A stretch of DNA of 64,000 nt from JAFGDI01 sp963662515 (GTDB taxonomy: Bacteria; Planctomycetota; Phycisphaerae; Sedimentisphaerales; SM23-30). The notes under the pieces were generated by a model. It saw only the letters and a program-made list of their open reading frames with translations, was not told the origin of the DNA and searched no databases. Below are positions 35,768-44,471 of the stretch, one piece after another (positions within the stretch are counted from its first letter, which is position 1; every line of letters starts with the position of its first letter). Where the stretch lies: assembly GCA_963662515.1 (NCBI GenBank), contig OY759675.1:4179402-4243401 (forward strand), written 5' to 3'. Made by a program: the position numbers and the translations under genes.

Positions 35768-36505
35768 ATGAAAGACCTTTACTCAGACTTTGAACTGGTA
35801 GCAGGTACAAAAGCTAACTGGCAAAGTTTTTCCTGCTGGCATTATCGCCCCGACCGACTTTATTTTGTTGACCGCATCTTTATGCTCAAACACAGCAGCG
35901 GAACACCAGCAGCGATTGCAGTATATAGCTTTGCGCATGCCAACAATCGCATCCGAAACACTGCACTAAACCAAATGAATTATATGCCGATACCTATCTG
36001 GCAAAAATTAAAAATGATAAACTACGACTTTCGCACTATCTCACGAGTTGTTGTCAGGCCAGAGTTTCGCGGTATCGCACTGGGCTCAGAGTTGCTCAGG
36101 AGAACTATGCCTCTGTTAAATGTCAGATTCATTGAAGCGATTGCTGTAATGGCAAAATATTCTCAGTTATTTTGCCGGGCTGGAATGCAGGTGTATGACC
36201 AGCAGCCTAATAAGCACATCACAAACGCTCAGAAGTTTATGCAGAGAAACCAACTTGATAGCAACCTGCCAATAATGACACTGGCTAATAATATACTAAT
36301 CCGGAATGAAGAAGAACAACAGATGATCGTCAGATATCTGCATAATTTCTGTTGCCACTATAAGCGATCGCTACGCAGGAAAGAACCAGACAGAAACAAG
36401 CTGACAGATTATCTCGGCATCATCAGATCTCAACTCACAACCACTCCGGCATATTACCTCTACGAAAGAGTTGCAGCCTTATCAAATAGCCCGACATACC
36501 TTTAA
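35768..36505 (+). CDS. GNAT-type acetyltransferase, COG2401-like second half
   Basis: A 245-residue protein. ATG 35768 is preferred to TTG 35711 because AAGGA stands just upstream. The acetyl-CoA-binding core is RVVVRPEFRGIALGSELLRR, followed by LNVRFIEAIAVMAKYS and a FCRAGMQVYD strand. It includes FSCWHYRPDRLYFVDRIF near the start. This pattern matches the acetyltransferase part of COG2401 proteins rather than ribosomal-protein or antibiotic acetyltransferases. The substrate is unknown. It sits directly after the ABC ATPase gene, so the two may work as one complex. Confidence 0.7.
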   Translation: MKDLYSDFELVAGTKANWQSFSCWHYRPDRLYFVDRIFMLKHSSGTPAAIAVYSFAHANNRIRNTALNQMNYMPIPIWQKLKMINYDFRTISRVVVRPEFRGIALGSELLRRTMPLLNVRFIEAIAVMAKYSQLFCRAGMQVYDQQPNKHITNAQKFMQRNQLDSNLPIMTLANNILIRNEEEQQMIVRYLHNFCCHYKRSLRRKEPDRNKLTDYLGIIRSQLTTTPAYYLYERVAALSNSPTYL

Positions 36506-36532
36506 CCAGCCATACCCAAAGGAGAACAAATT

Positions 36533-36955
36533 ATGCTCAGCGGAAAATATCGAAATATAGCAGATGCCATTTTTCGGGCAGTGCCGGACGATGTTATTTG
36601 TTCGGCCAATAATATCACCCGGGAGGAATTACTCGACTGCTTTGTCAATAATGATTTTTGCGATTATATGGAACTGCTACACAAAAAGGAAATAATGCAG
36701 ACCCGGTTTAACCTGGTGCGTCATGGCGCCCGGGCTGGCGAGCAGTTAGTTTCTCTGTTAAGTAACGAAAAAGACGACATAGCCCGTAAGGCAGCGGTTG
36801 ACATATTGGCCAAGTGCCTGGAAATCATTAAATCATGCCGGGAAGAGAAGCCGGAAATAACACAGAAAGACTGTGAGATTTCAGAAGAGCAGGCGAGAAA
36901 TATGCTGGCAATTCTGGCAGATGGTATAAAAACACCTGACAGCGACATTGACTAA
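36533..36955 (+). CDS. Small helical protein, possible terminase small subunit
   Basis: A 140-residue all-helical protein with a strong AAGGAG ribosome-binding site. Residues 25-60 (ANNITREELLDCFVNNDFCD) look like a DNA-recognition helix pair, followed by a repeat-like helical segment (RHGARAGEQLVSLLSNEKDD, IARKAAVDILAKCLE) and an acidic tail. The plan of an N-terminal HTH-like part and ALxxL-type helices resembles phage small terminase subunits, and the gene precedes the large-subunit gene. The call rests on context and pattern, not a clear family match. Confidence 0.45.
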   Translation: MLSGKYRNIADAIFRAVPDDVICSANNITREELLDCFVNNDFCDYMELLHKKEIMQTRFNLVRHGARAGEQLVSLLSNEKDDIARKAAVDILAKCLEIIKSCREEKPEITQKDCEISEEQARNMLAILADGIKTPDSDID

Positions 36956-37071
36956 TCGCGAACGAACAGTTTGACTTTTTGCAGCCGAACAAAAACAGAT
37001 AAACGCTAACCGCAAGGCCGGACGATATAACAGACCGGCGCGTAACCTCAATTTTTCTAAACAGTTAACCC

Positions 37072-37212
37072 TCAGCGAGATCTATCGCCTTTTTTATCTG
37101 TTTTGGGCCTGGCTACAAGAAGAATAACGGTCACCATCGCGATCACATATACCCAGGTGGGCATAGAAGCACACCAGTTGGTAAATGACTCTATGGCATT
37201 GGCCTCAAACAT
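37072..37212 (-). CDS. Possible 46-residue single-helix membrane protein
   Basis: An open frame on the minus strand, in the gap before the terminase gene: MFEANAIESFTNWCASMP, then a hydrophobic helix (WVYVIAMVTVILLVA) and a basic tail RPKTDKKGDRSR. The charge and helix layout are those of a real small membrane protein (holin-like or toxin-like peptides look like this). There is no ribosome-binding site and the frame is short, so it could be chance. It points against the direction of the cassette. Confidence 0.35.
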   Translation of the reverse strand: MFEANAIESFTNWCASMPTWVYVIAMVTVILLVARPKTDKKGDRSR

Positions 37213-37233
37213 TAAAATAATTGTAACACGAAA

Positions 37234-38676
37234 ATGAATAATGACCAAAACAAAATGAATTCAGTTCTGGCCCGCTTACGCCTGAGTAAGCCGCGAACCA
37301 AACGAGAGCTTCACGCCTGGCTACAGGCTTATCTGGGTGCAAGAGTGCCCCGTAAGCGACTGTGCCCAAACCACGACAGCCCGTTCGATTATCTGGCCCA
37401 CAGTTTTTTAGCAGTGAAGAACCAAAGCCAGGATATCATAGTCTGGGCTAATCGCGGCGGCGGTAAGACTATGCTCGGAGCGATCAGTTCTATACTCGAC
37501 TGCATTTTTAACCCTCATTGCAGTGTGCGAATATTGGGCGGTTCTGAACAGCAGGCACAACAAATGTACGGGCATGTCAGGCAAATATTAGCTGACCAGT
37601 TTGACGATATGTTATTGGGTAAAGTTACCGCCCGCCGCTGCCGGTTCAACAATGGCTCTGATGTGCAGATACTGACCCAATCGCAAAGCTCGGTACGCGG
37701 CCAGCATGTACAGCGTCTGCGTTGCGATGAGGTAGAGCTGTTCGACCCGGATATCTGGCAGGCAGCTCAGTTTATTACTCAAAGCGCTTACGGCATACCA
37801 GCCAGACTTGAAGCTCTGTCAACTATGCACCTGCCCTTTGGCCTGATGAATGAACTAGTCAGTAATTTTGCCCCTGAACAGACACGAATTTTTCGCTGGT
37901 GTATTATGGAAGTCCTGGAGAGGTGTACCGAAAGAAACTGTTCCCAGTGCTATCTGGCAGAAGATTGCCAGGGGCGGGCCAGACAGGCTGATGGCTACTT
38001 TGCTATCGATGATGCGATCGCCCAAAAGAGACGGGCATCGAAAAAGAGCTGGCAAAGTGAAATGCTCTGCTTGCGGCCGTCAATGGAAGATGTGGTCTTC
38101 GCTGAGTTTGACCCGAAACGCCATATTAAGCCTGTCACTATCGATCATAACGCACAGCTATATCGCTCGTTTGACTTTGGCTTTAGCAATCCGCTGGCCT
38201 GTCTGCTGATTCAGGTTGCTGGAGATCTGGTCTTTGTACTTGATGAACATATTCTTTCTCGTACCACTTTAAATGAACATGCTAAACTGATCAAAGATAA
38301 ATGGCCTTATACCTTCGCCAATAACTATTGCGATCCGGCAGGCAGGCAACGCAATGAGATAACTGGTACCTCTCCTGTAAGCGAACTGGCAGCTATGGGT
38401 ATCATCTGCAATTCGAGGCCAACCAGAATCAGCGACGGCATTGACCTGATTCGCGACCACCTGCTCTCGGGTGATGACACGATAAGGCTTTATATCGACC
38501 CGAAATGCAAAGGGCTTATCACCGCCCTGCAATCACTGCGATATAAACGAACCGCCGGCAGTGTTACCGAACAGCCGCACAAAGACGGAATACACGACCA
38601 TGTGATCGACGCACTGCGATATTTCTTTGTTAACCGATTCGGAGTTGACACCACCGCCAGCGGGAGATGTTATTGA
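37234..38676 (+). CDS. Phage-type terminase large subunit
   Basis: A full-length 480-residue TerL-like DNA-packaging motor and nuclease. ATPase domain: Walker A WANRGGGKT (71-79) and Walker B RLRCDEVE with D165-E166. An insertion contains four Cys (C231, C236, C239, C245; CTERNCSQC then LAEDC), probably a zinc site. RNase H-fold nuclease: D314 in FDFGFSNP, D367 in YCDPAG and D455/D459 in HDHVIDALRYF, so all acidic ligands are kept. No clear ribosome-binding site precedes the ATG. The next genes are hemL and other chromosomal genes, not portal or capsid. The stop codon lies inside the hemL -35 element. Confidence 0.85.
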   Translation: MNNDQNKMNSVLARLRLSKPRTKRELHAWLQAYLGARVPRKRLCPNHDSPFDYLAHSFLAVKNQSQDIIVWANRGGGKTMLGAISSILDCIFNPHCSVRILGGSEQQAQQMYGHVRQILADQFDDMLLGKVTARRCRFNNGSDVQILTQSQSSVRGQHVQRLRCDEVELFDPDIWQAAQFITQSAYGIPARLEALSTMHLPFGLMNELVSNFAPEQTRIFRWCIMEVLERCTERNCSQCYLAEDCQGRARQADGYFAIDDAIAQKRRASKKSWQSEMLCLRPSMEDVVFAEFDPKRHIKPVTIDHNAQLYRSFDFGFSNPLACLLIQVAGDLVFVLDEHILSRTTLNEHAKLIKDKWPYTFANNYCDPAGRQRNEITGTSPVSELAAMGIICNSRPTRISDGIDLIRDHLLSGDDTIRLYIDPKCKGLITALQSLRYKRTAGSVTEQPHKDGIHDHVIDALRYFFVNRFGVDTTASGRCY

Positions 38677-38701
38677 CCAATCGTCAGTACACAGGTATAA
38701 T
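38673..38701 (+). promoter_or_regulatory. hemL promoter, predicting a leaderless mRNA
   Basis: -35 TTGACC at 38673-38678 (overlapping the TerL stop codon), exactly 17 bases, and the consensus -10 TATAAT at 38696-38701. The hemL ATG is at 38711, only 9 bases after the -10, so transcription should start within 0-3 bases of the start codon, leaving no room for a ribosome-binding site. Confidence 0.75.
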
Positions 38702-38710
38702 TACGGCACT

Positions 38711-39973
38711 ATGTCAAATCATGAACTATATGCAAAAGCGGTTAAGCTCATACCGGGTGGGGTGAACTCGCCGGTACGCGCGTTTAAGTCGGTTGGTTGC
38801 CAGCCGGTATTTATTAAGTCAGCTTACGGGTCGAAGGTCACAGATGAAAATGGCAAGACCTATATCGACTATATCGGGTCGTGGGGGCCGATGATCGTGG
38901 GCCATGCCCACCCGGCAGTTACTCAGGCTATCTGCGATGCGGCAGCCAGGGGCACCAGTTTCGGGGCGGCGACCGCGGCGGAGATAACGCTGGTCGAAAA
39001 GGTGCGTGAATTCTTTCCGGCGATCGAAATGCTCCGCATGGTGAACTCCGGCACGGAGGCGACCATGACCGCTTTGCGGTTGGCTCGTGCCTTTACCCGG
39101 CGTGATAAGTTTATAAAGTTCGCCGGCTGTTATCATGGCCACGCCGACAGCTTTTTAGTGGCGGCCGGCTCAGGGGCACTGACCCTGGGATTACCAGACT
39201 CGCCCGGCGTGACAAAAGGCGCGGCGGGCGATACCCTGATCGCCCAGTTCAACGATATCGATTCGGTTGCCAGCCTGATCAAAGCTCATCCCGGCGAGAT
39301 AGCGGCGGTGTTCGTTGAGCCAGTGATCGGTAATGCCGGGCTGATCATGCCGAAGCATGATTTCCTGGCCCGCCTGCGTGAGCTGACAGCAGCGAATAAT
39401 ATTTTGCTGGTATTCGATGAGGTAATGACCGGGTTCCGCGTGGCGCCCGGCGGCGCGCAGCAGTTATATGGTATCAAGCCAGACCTGACCACACTGGGCA
39501 AGGTAATAGGCGGCGGTCTGCCGGTCGGCGCCTTTGGCGGCCGGGCAGATATAATGAGTATGCTCGCACCAGCTGGTAGCGTGTATCAGGCCGGGACACT
39601 GAGCGGCAACCCCCTGGCCGTTGCTGCCGGGCTGGCAACGCTGGAGCTACTCACTGACGAGTTCTATATTAAACTGGAAAAAACCGGCAGAGACTTTGAA
39701 TCCGGCATAAGAAAAATCCTGGCGGACAAAAAACTGGATTATCAGTTCTATCGTTGCGGGGCCATGGCCTGCCTGTTCTTCACCGGCAAGCCCGTAGCCA
39801 GTTTCGCCGACGCCAAAACAACTGACATCCCCGCCTTCAATAAATACTACGGCAAAATGCTCAACGAAGGAATACTAATGCCACCCAGCCAGTTCGAGGC
39901 ATTCTTCTTCTCCGGAGCACATAGCAGCGAAGATATCCAGAACACCCTGAGAGCAATAGAGAAGTCGATCTGA
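38711..39973 (+). CDS. hemL: Glutamate-1-semialdehyde 2,1-aminomutase
   Basis: A PLP enzyme that converts glutamate-1-semialdehyde to 5-aminolevulinate in the C5 haem pathway. ATG 38711 gives MSNHELYAKAVKLIPGGV and NSPVRAFKSVG, the family N-terminus; the frame upstream overlaps the terminase gene and is not coding. VNSGTEATMTALRLAR binds the cofactor phosphate and the PLP lysine is K264 in TTLGKVIGGG. Length (420) is normal and the gene is intact. It has its own very good promoter immediately upstream. Other haem genes are not in the window. Confidence 0.96.
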   Translation: MSNHELYAKAVKLIPGGVNSPVRAFKSVGCQPVFIKSAYGSKVTDENGKTYIDYIGSWGPMIVGHAHPAVTQAICDAAARGTSFGAATAAEITLVEKVREFFPAIEMLRMVNSGTEATMTALRLARAFTRRDKFIKFAGCYHGHADSFLVAAGSGALTLGLPDSPGVTKGAAGDTLIAQFNDIDSVASLIKAHPGEIAAVFVEPVIGNAGLIMPKHDFLARLRELTAANNILLVFDEVMTGFRVAPGGAQQLYGIKPDLTTLGKVIGGGLPVGAFGGRADIMSMLAPAGSVYQAGTLSGNPLAVAAGLATLELLTDEFYIKLEKTGRDFESGIRKILADKKLDYQFYRCGAMACLFFTGKPVASFADAKTTDIPAFNKYYGKMLNEGILMPPSQFEAFFFSGAHSSEDIQNTLRAIEKSI

Positions 39974-40241
39974 ATATGTGGCGAAAATGAAAGCGTGGTG
40001 GACAACCCTGGCGGGTAGTCCACCCTACCGCTAACGCCAAACATATATTTCACAATATGTTATGGCGATATTGGTAAAATGCGAATCAATTCCTGATTTG
40101 CAAAAACGCTTATAACTTGCGATAAATAATACAGTTATAACCTTGCTTGGCTTTGGGCCAGAGGGCCGGAAATTAGGTTGGCAAGGGATAGTTTCAGAGA
40201 ATTACCTTGATATTTGATGATTGAATCATTAAATATCATGT
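39974..40241. other. Intergenic region with a GGTGGAC hairpin
   Basis: GGTGGAC (39997-40003) pairs with GTCCACC (40018-40024), without a T-tract. Otherwise no ORF or site is recognised; the rest is the AT-rich leader of the next gene. Confidence 0.35.
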
Positions 40242-41474
40242 ATGTATAAAAAACGAATAATTTCGGACCGCATAAAAAGACTGGCAGAGAACTTTCCGGT
40301 AGTGGTAGTTTCCGGGGCCAGGCAGGTGGGTAAAAGTACCCTGCTGGAGCATATATTTCCCGATAGAAAGATGGTGGTGTTTGACCCGGTGAACGATATT
40401 GCCGGGGCCAGACGCGACCCGGATATCTTTCTGGACAATTACCCAACCCCGCTGATCCTGGACGAGATCCAATATGCACCTGAACTGGTGGCGGCGATCA
40501 AGCGGAGAGTTGACCGGAGTAAGTCTAATGACATGTATATTCTTACCGGCTCGCAGCAGTGGTCGGTAATGAAAAATGTGGCAGAGAGCCTGGCCGGTCG
40601 TGCGGTGTTTGTTGATATAAGTGGGTTCAGTCTGGCGGAGATTGCACAGGATCATGCCGGGCAAAGCTGGCTGGAGCGGTGGCTGGCAGACCCGGATGAG
40701 GTGATTGCCAATCGCCCGGCCCGGCTGAATATCGGGCGGACATTGTACCAGCAAATATGGCGGGGCCGATTGCCCAAGACAGACAGTCTGGACGAGGATC
40801 TGGTACAGACTTTTCTGCGTGGCTATATGCAGACATATCTGGAGCGAGATGTTCGACTGGTAGCTGATATTTCGGGGTTGGATGAGCTGGGTAAATTTAC
40901 GCAACTGGCGGCGGCATTAACCGCACAGGAGATAAATTATTCACAGCTTGGCCGGGATATAGGTATCACACCGCAAACTGCCAAAAGATGGCTCAATGTT
41001 TTGCGTGCCACCTTCCAATGGCTGGAAGTCCCGGCATATTCTGGCAATACACTCAAGCGGATCAGCGGTAAACCCAAGGGCTATATCTGCGATACGGGTC
41101 TGGCCTGTATGCTCAATGCTATTACTACACCTGCGGCACTGGGCGGTCAGCCCGGCATAGGCTCGCTCTTTGAGACTGCCGTTGTTACTGAGCTGGATAA
41201 ATTGCTTGGCTTTATGTCGGCTCCGGCGAAAATGTACCACTGGCGGGCACACAGTAAAGCAGAGGTTGATATTATTCTGGAAAGAGATGGCCGGTTATAT
41301 CCGATCGAGGTGAAACTTACCAGCAACCCGGTCAGAAACGATGTGTCTGGCATAAAAGCATTTCGCAATTCGTTTGCCAATGCCAATATAGCACCCGGCC
41401 TGATAATATGCCCTTGCAATGAATTTCGGCAGATAACCGAAAACGAGTATGCTATGCCTTGGGATGCGAGATAA
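40242..41474 (+). CDS. AAA_14/DUF4143 ATPase
   Basis: A 410-residue protein of a widespread accessory family: an N-terminal AAA P-loop domain with Walker A GARQVGKST (25-33) and Walker B LILDE (71-75), and a C-terminal DUF4143 domain with a PD-(D/E)xK nuclease-like pattern (AEVDIIL then LYPIEVKL). The sensor strand YILTGSQQ is present. These genes occur scattered in many bacterial and archaeal genomes, often single and mobile; their role is not well defined. It stands alone between hemL and ilvC. It appears intact. Confidence 0.85.
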   Translation: MYKKRIISDRIKRLAENFPVVVVSGARQVGKSTLLEHIFPDRKMVVFDPVNDIAGARRDPDIFLDNYPTPLILDEIQYAPELVAAIKRRVDRSKSNDMYILTGSQQWSVMKNVAESLAGRAVFVDISGFSLAEIAQDHAGQSWLERWLADPDEVIANRPARLNIGRTLYQQIWRGRLPKTDSLDEDLVQTFLRGYMQTYLERDVRLVADISGLDELGKFTQLAAALTAQEINYSQLGRDIGITPQTAKRWLNVLRATFQWLEVPAYSGNTLKRISGKPKGYICDTGLACMLNAITTPAALGGQPGIGSLFETAVVTELDKLLGFMSAPAKMYHWRAHSKAEVDIILERDGRLYPIEVKLTSNPVRNDVSGIKAFRNSFANANIAPGLIICPCNEFRQITENEYAMPWDAR

Positions 41475-41531
41475 CAGCTTATTGAGTAATCGTGGATACC
41501 ACTGCGGGTAGTTGCATCATACCGGGCAGAG

Positions 41532-41580
41532 AAAAAAAAGACACACCGAGCTTTTATGCCGGGCGTGTCTTTGTATTTTA
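41532..41580. terminator. Bidirectional terminator, AAA_14 gene / ilvC
   Basis: AAAGACAC (41537-41544) pairs with GTGTCTTT (41565-41572) around a partly paired CCGAG/GCCGGG core. On the minus strand the stem is followed by eight T (end of ilvC); on the plus strand by TTTGTATTTT. Confidence 0.8.
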
Positions 41581-41605
41581 ACTGAAGTAATCCGCAATCG
41601 GGAAA

Positions 41606-42607
41606 TTATACTTCCTTCGAGTCGATCCACTTCATCATCTTGCGGAGCTTGCGGCCGACCTGTTCGATCTGGCTGTCGTGGTCCTTCTCATAGAGAGCGT
41701 TGAAATTCTTGCAGCCGCCGGCATATTCAGCCAGCCATTCCTTAGCGAAAGCACCTGACTGGATCTCGCTGAGGCACTTCTTCATTTCCTTGCGAGTCTC
41801 ATCGGTGATGATACGCGGGCCGCGTGACAGGTCGCCGTACTCAGCGGTGTTGCTTATGCTATAGCGCATGTAGCTGATACCACCCTGATACATCAGGTCA
41901 ACGATCAGCTTAACTTCATGCAGACACTCGAAGTAAGCGATCTCAGGCTTGTAACCAGCCTCAACGAGGGTCTGGAAACCGCTCTTGATCAGCTCACTGA
42001 GGCCACCGCACAGAACAACCTGCTCGCCGAACAGGTCAGTCTCAGTTTCCTCTTTGAAGGTTGTTTCGATAATACCGGCACGAGCGCCACCGATACCATT
42101 AGCCCAAGCCAGAGCAATAGCCTTGGCATCGCCTGCATCCTGATATACAGCTATGAGGTTTGGCACACCGCCACCTTTAACATATTCGCTGCGTACCAGA
42201 TGACCAGGACCCTTAGGGGCGATCATAACAACATTGATATCCTTAGGGGGAGTAATATAGCCAAAGTGAACATTAAAGCCATGAGCAAAACCGAGGGTCT
42301 TGCCAGCAGTAAGGTTCGGGGCAATGTCTTTGTTATATACATCTTTCATTATCTCATCAGGTAAAGTGATAATGATCAGATCGGCGGCCTTAACGGCATC
42401 AGCCACAGCCATAGGCTCAAAGCCATGCTCTTTGGCCAGGTCATAATTTTTTCCGCCCGGACGCTGAGCTACGATTACTTTAACGCCGCTATCACGCAGA
42501 TTCTGAGCGTGAGCGTGACCCTGTGATCCATAACCAACAACCGCTACAGTCTTACCCTTAAGCGGGGTTATTGGGGCATCAGCTTCATAATAAATTGTAA
42601 TTGCCAT
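41606..42607 (-). CDS. ilvC: Ketol-acid reductoisomerase
   Basis: Class I KARI (333 residues), the NADPH- and Mg-dependent second step of valine/isoleucine synthesis. The nucleotide loop is VVGYGSQGHAHAQNL; metal-binding residues occur in the ETDLFGEQ stretch and in the helix FECLHEVKLIVDLM. The length is that of the short class I enzyme. A good CAGGAG site precedes the ATG. No other ilv gene adjoins it, which is unusual since ilvC commonly follows ilvBN. It has its own promoter with a leader of about 95 bases. Confidence 0.96.
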   Translation of the reverse strand: MAITIYYEADAPITPLKGKTVAVVGYGSQGHAHAQNLRDSGVKVIVAQRPGGKNYDLAKEHGFEPMAVADAVKAADLIIITLPDEIMKDVYNKDIAPNLTAGKTLGFAHGFNVHFGYITPPKDINVVMIAPKGPGHLVRSEYVKGGGVPNLIAVYQDAGDAKAIALAWANGIGGARAGIIETTFKEETETDLFGEQVVLCGGLSELIKSGFQTLVEAGYKPEIAYFECLHEVKLIVDLMYQGGISYMRYSISNTAEYGDLSRGPRIITDETRKEMKKCLSEIQSGAFAKEWLAEYAGGCKNFNALYEKDHDSQIEQVGRKLRKMMKWIDSKEV

Positions 42608-42708
42608 AATTGTTTATCTCCTGTATCTGGTGATCGTGGCATTATATATTTTTACTGGTGCAAGTCACAAGCGAACCTTCACGACTCGATCATGACTGCA
42701 AACAGGGG

Positions 42709-42737
42709 ATATTACCGCAAAACCGCCTTTTTGTCAA
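42709..42737 (-). promoter_or_regulatory. ilvC promoter
   Basis: On the minus strand: -35 TTGACA (42737-42732), 17 bases, -10 TAATAT (42714-42709). Transcription should start near 42702, giving an untranslated leader of about 95 bases before the ATG at 42607. A perfect 9-bp palindrome with a CGC loop lies upstream at 42782-42802. Confidence 0.65.
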
Positions 42738-42857
42738 CTGTCAGCCCTGCCGGCAAAAAAGTTTCTGATAAGTTGACGCATAATACTATACGCTATAGTA
42801 TTTATTACGACTGCAACTAAACCTGATATATCTTCATAATTTACAAGGGATTAAACC

Positions 42858-44471
42858 TCATTCAGATTGGTACTCATAATCGGCCCGGTCTTGTTCTTTA
42901 CACCAGCCGTGGTAGAGATACAGAGCGCCATAAGACCAGTTTGGGCCGGTTATGCCGGGGTAGTTATAGCGGTCCATGGTCAGAGCTACAAAGCGGGCAG
43001 GGTAGCCTTGGGGCAAGGGCACAACATTGGTCCAGACGCGTGTGCCGCTGTTGGCATTCCAGGGTGGCAGGTCCAGTTGCAGTTTGCCCAACTGCTTAAG
43101 GTCCGGATAACTAAAGACATACATACATCTGTCAGCAGAGCCAAAAAGGCAGTATCTCTGCGAATCGAACATTTGAATTTGCGTACCAGTTGAATCAACC
43201 CTGACCGGCCCGGCGATCTTCTCAAAACCACCGTCCCAGCGGTCAGATTCACGCACTACAGCCCGGTAAGGGCCATCAGTATTTTCACAGAGCAGCATAC
43301 GCCACTTACCTGCCAGTTCATCATAAATTATATGTGCATCTTCAAAATTACCAACCAACCCCATCTGCCTGGCTGACATAATTGACATACCAAAACGAGG
43401 ATCGCGTTTACTTTCTACTGCCCAGATCTCCTTTACTTCTCTTTCAGGGTTTGCATAACAACTAAACCCGGTAGTTACCCCTCGCCAGATATTTTCACGA
43501 CGATCGAAGTAAATATGAGATGCAATTTCATTCCTGAGCAGATCATCACCGCGGTCAAAGAGTATTATGCCTTCCAGCTTCAGGTCAAATACAGAAGGGT
43601 TCAGACTAAAGACACCCTGTACATGATGAGGTAACTGCCGACCACGAATAGAAATCGTGTACCAGAGTCGTCCATTATCAAGACAAGGACTTCCATCTTC
43701 ATAAGTTATCGCGCGTAGGTCGGCCAGCCCAACACCGGCAGAAAGGCAAGCTGTTACCTTGCCAATCACCAGCTCACCGCCAGCTTTCAGCTCGGTTAGC
43801 AGCAGTGAATGCCAACTATGTATCTTCTGCCTGGCCCGCAGATCAAAATATCGGTTAAATTCCCATTGCCCCACAACCTGGGGCAGCCCTTTGGTTTCAA
43901 TAAAAGCAGTAAGCCCAGAGCCAAGCATCTGCACATGAAACCGCATCGGCAGCTCACTTGTTATTACTCTGTTGTCACTGAGCAACTGGGAAGCTACTTC
44001 TTTGTCATTTTCATAAACAACCCCTCTACACAAAACCGTTTTACCAGCTGTGTACTCAAGAAATATCTGCAAGGAGTTTTCACCTTTCACATCGGCAAAG
44101 GCAATACCAACCAGACCATCACCTGCCAGAGAGTCTATTTCGATCGTGTAAAGCGCAAAAGGATTACAAGGCCCAAACCACATAGCGGCCCGGCCGCCTG
44201 CTGCACTTGTCACCCGCAGCTCATCACCCGAAATGCTATAGTCAACTCTGCCCTGCCCGTATTGGCTGATTGGGTGCATAACATCGAGCCCTACAACATT
44301 GCCCGGGTCCAGACTGGCCAGCGATATGACCATCGTATCATCTAATGCCGGACGCAATACACCCTGACGCGAAAATTCGATCTCCCAGGGCTTCACCTGA
44401 GCGTATCCAGCACTGCCTGAAAATAATAATATCAGTTGTAAAACCAGAGTTAATTTATGTGCGATCTTCAT
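42858..44471 (-). CDS. Exported protein with a C-terminal beta-propeller-like region
   Basis: A 537-residue protein with a classical signal peptide (MKIAHKLTLVLQLILLFSGS, cleavage after GYA). Residues 60-250 look like a beta-sandwich of the concanavalin type (LYTIEIDSLAGDGLVGIAFA). Residues 255-530 have repeated short blocks with W, D and G (for example NIWRGVTTGFS, KWRMLLCENTDG), suggesting a five-bladed propeller as in GH32/GH43/GH68-type glycosidases. I see no certain catalytic acid, so a glycosidase role is only a possibility. It stands alone; no transport or sugar-regulator gene is adjacent. Confidence 0.55.
   Translation of the reverse strand: MKIAHKLTLVLQLILLFSGSAGYAQVKPWEIEFSRQGVLRPALDDTMVISLASLDPGNVVGLDVMHPISQYGQGRVDYSISGDELRVTSAAGGRAAMWFGPCNPFALYTIEIDSLAGDGLVGIAFADVKGENSLQIFLEYTAGKTVLCRGVVYENDKEVASQLLSDNRVITSELPMRFHVQMLGSGLTAFIETKGLPQVVGQWEFNRYFDLRARQKIHSWHSLLLTELKAGGELVIGKVTACLSAGVGLADLRAITYEDGSPCLDNGRLWYTISIRGRQLPHHVQGVFSLNPSVFDLKLEGIILFDRGDDLLRNEIASHIYFDRRENIWRGVTTGFSCYANPEREVKEIWAVESKRDPRFGMSIMSARQMGLVGNFEDAHIIYDELAGKWRMLLCENTDGPYRAVVRESDRWDGGFEKIAGPVRVDSTGTQIQMFDSQRYCLFGSADRCMYVFSYPDLKQLGKLQLDLPPWNANSGTRVWTNVVPLPQGYPARFVALTMDRYNYPGITGPNWSYGALYLYHGWCKEQDRADYEYQSE

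Noticed and set aside
38627..38710. Upstream extension of hemL to 38627
   Set aside because: It overlaps the terminase gene by 50 bases, has no family similarity, and the ATG at 38711 matches the family N-terminus and the promoter position.
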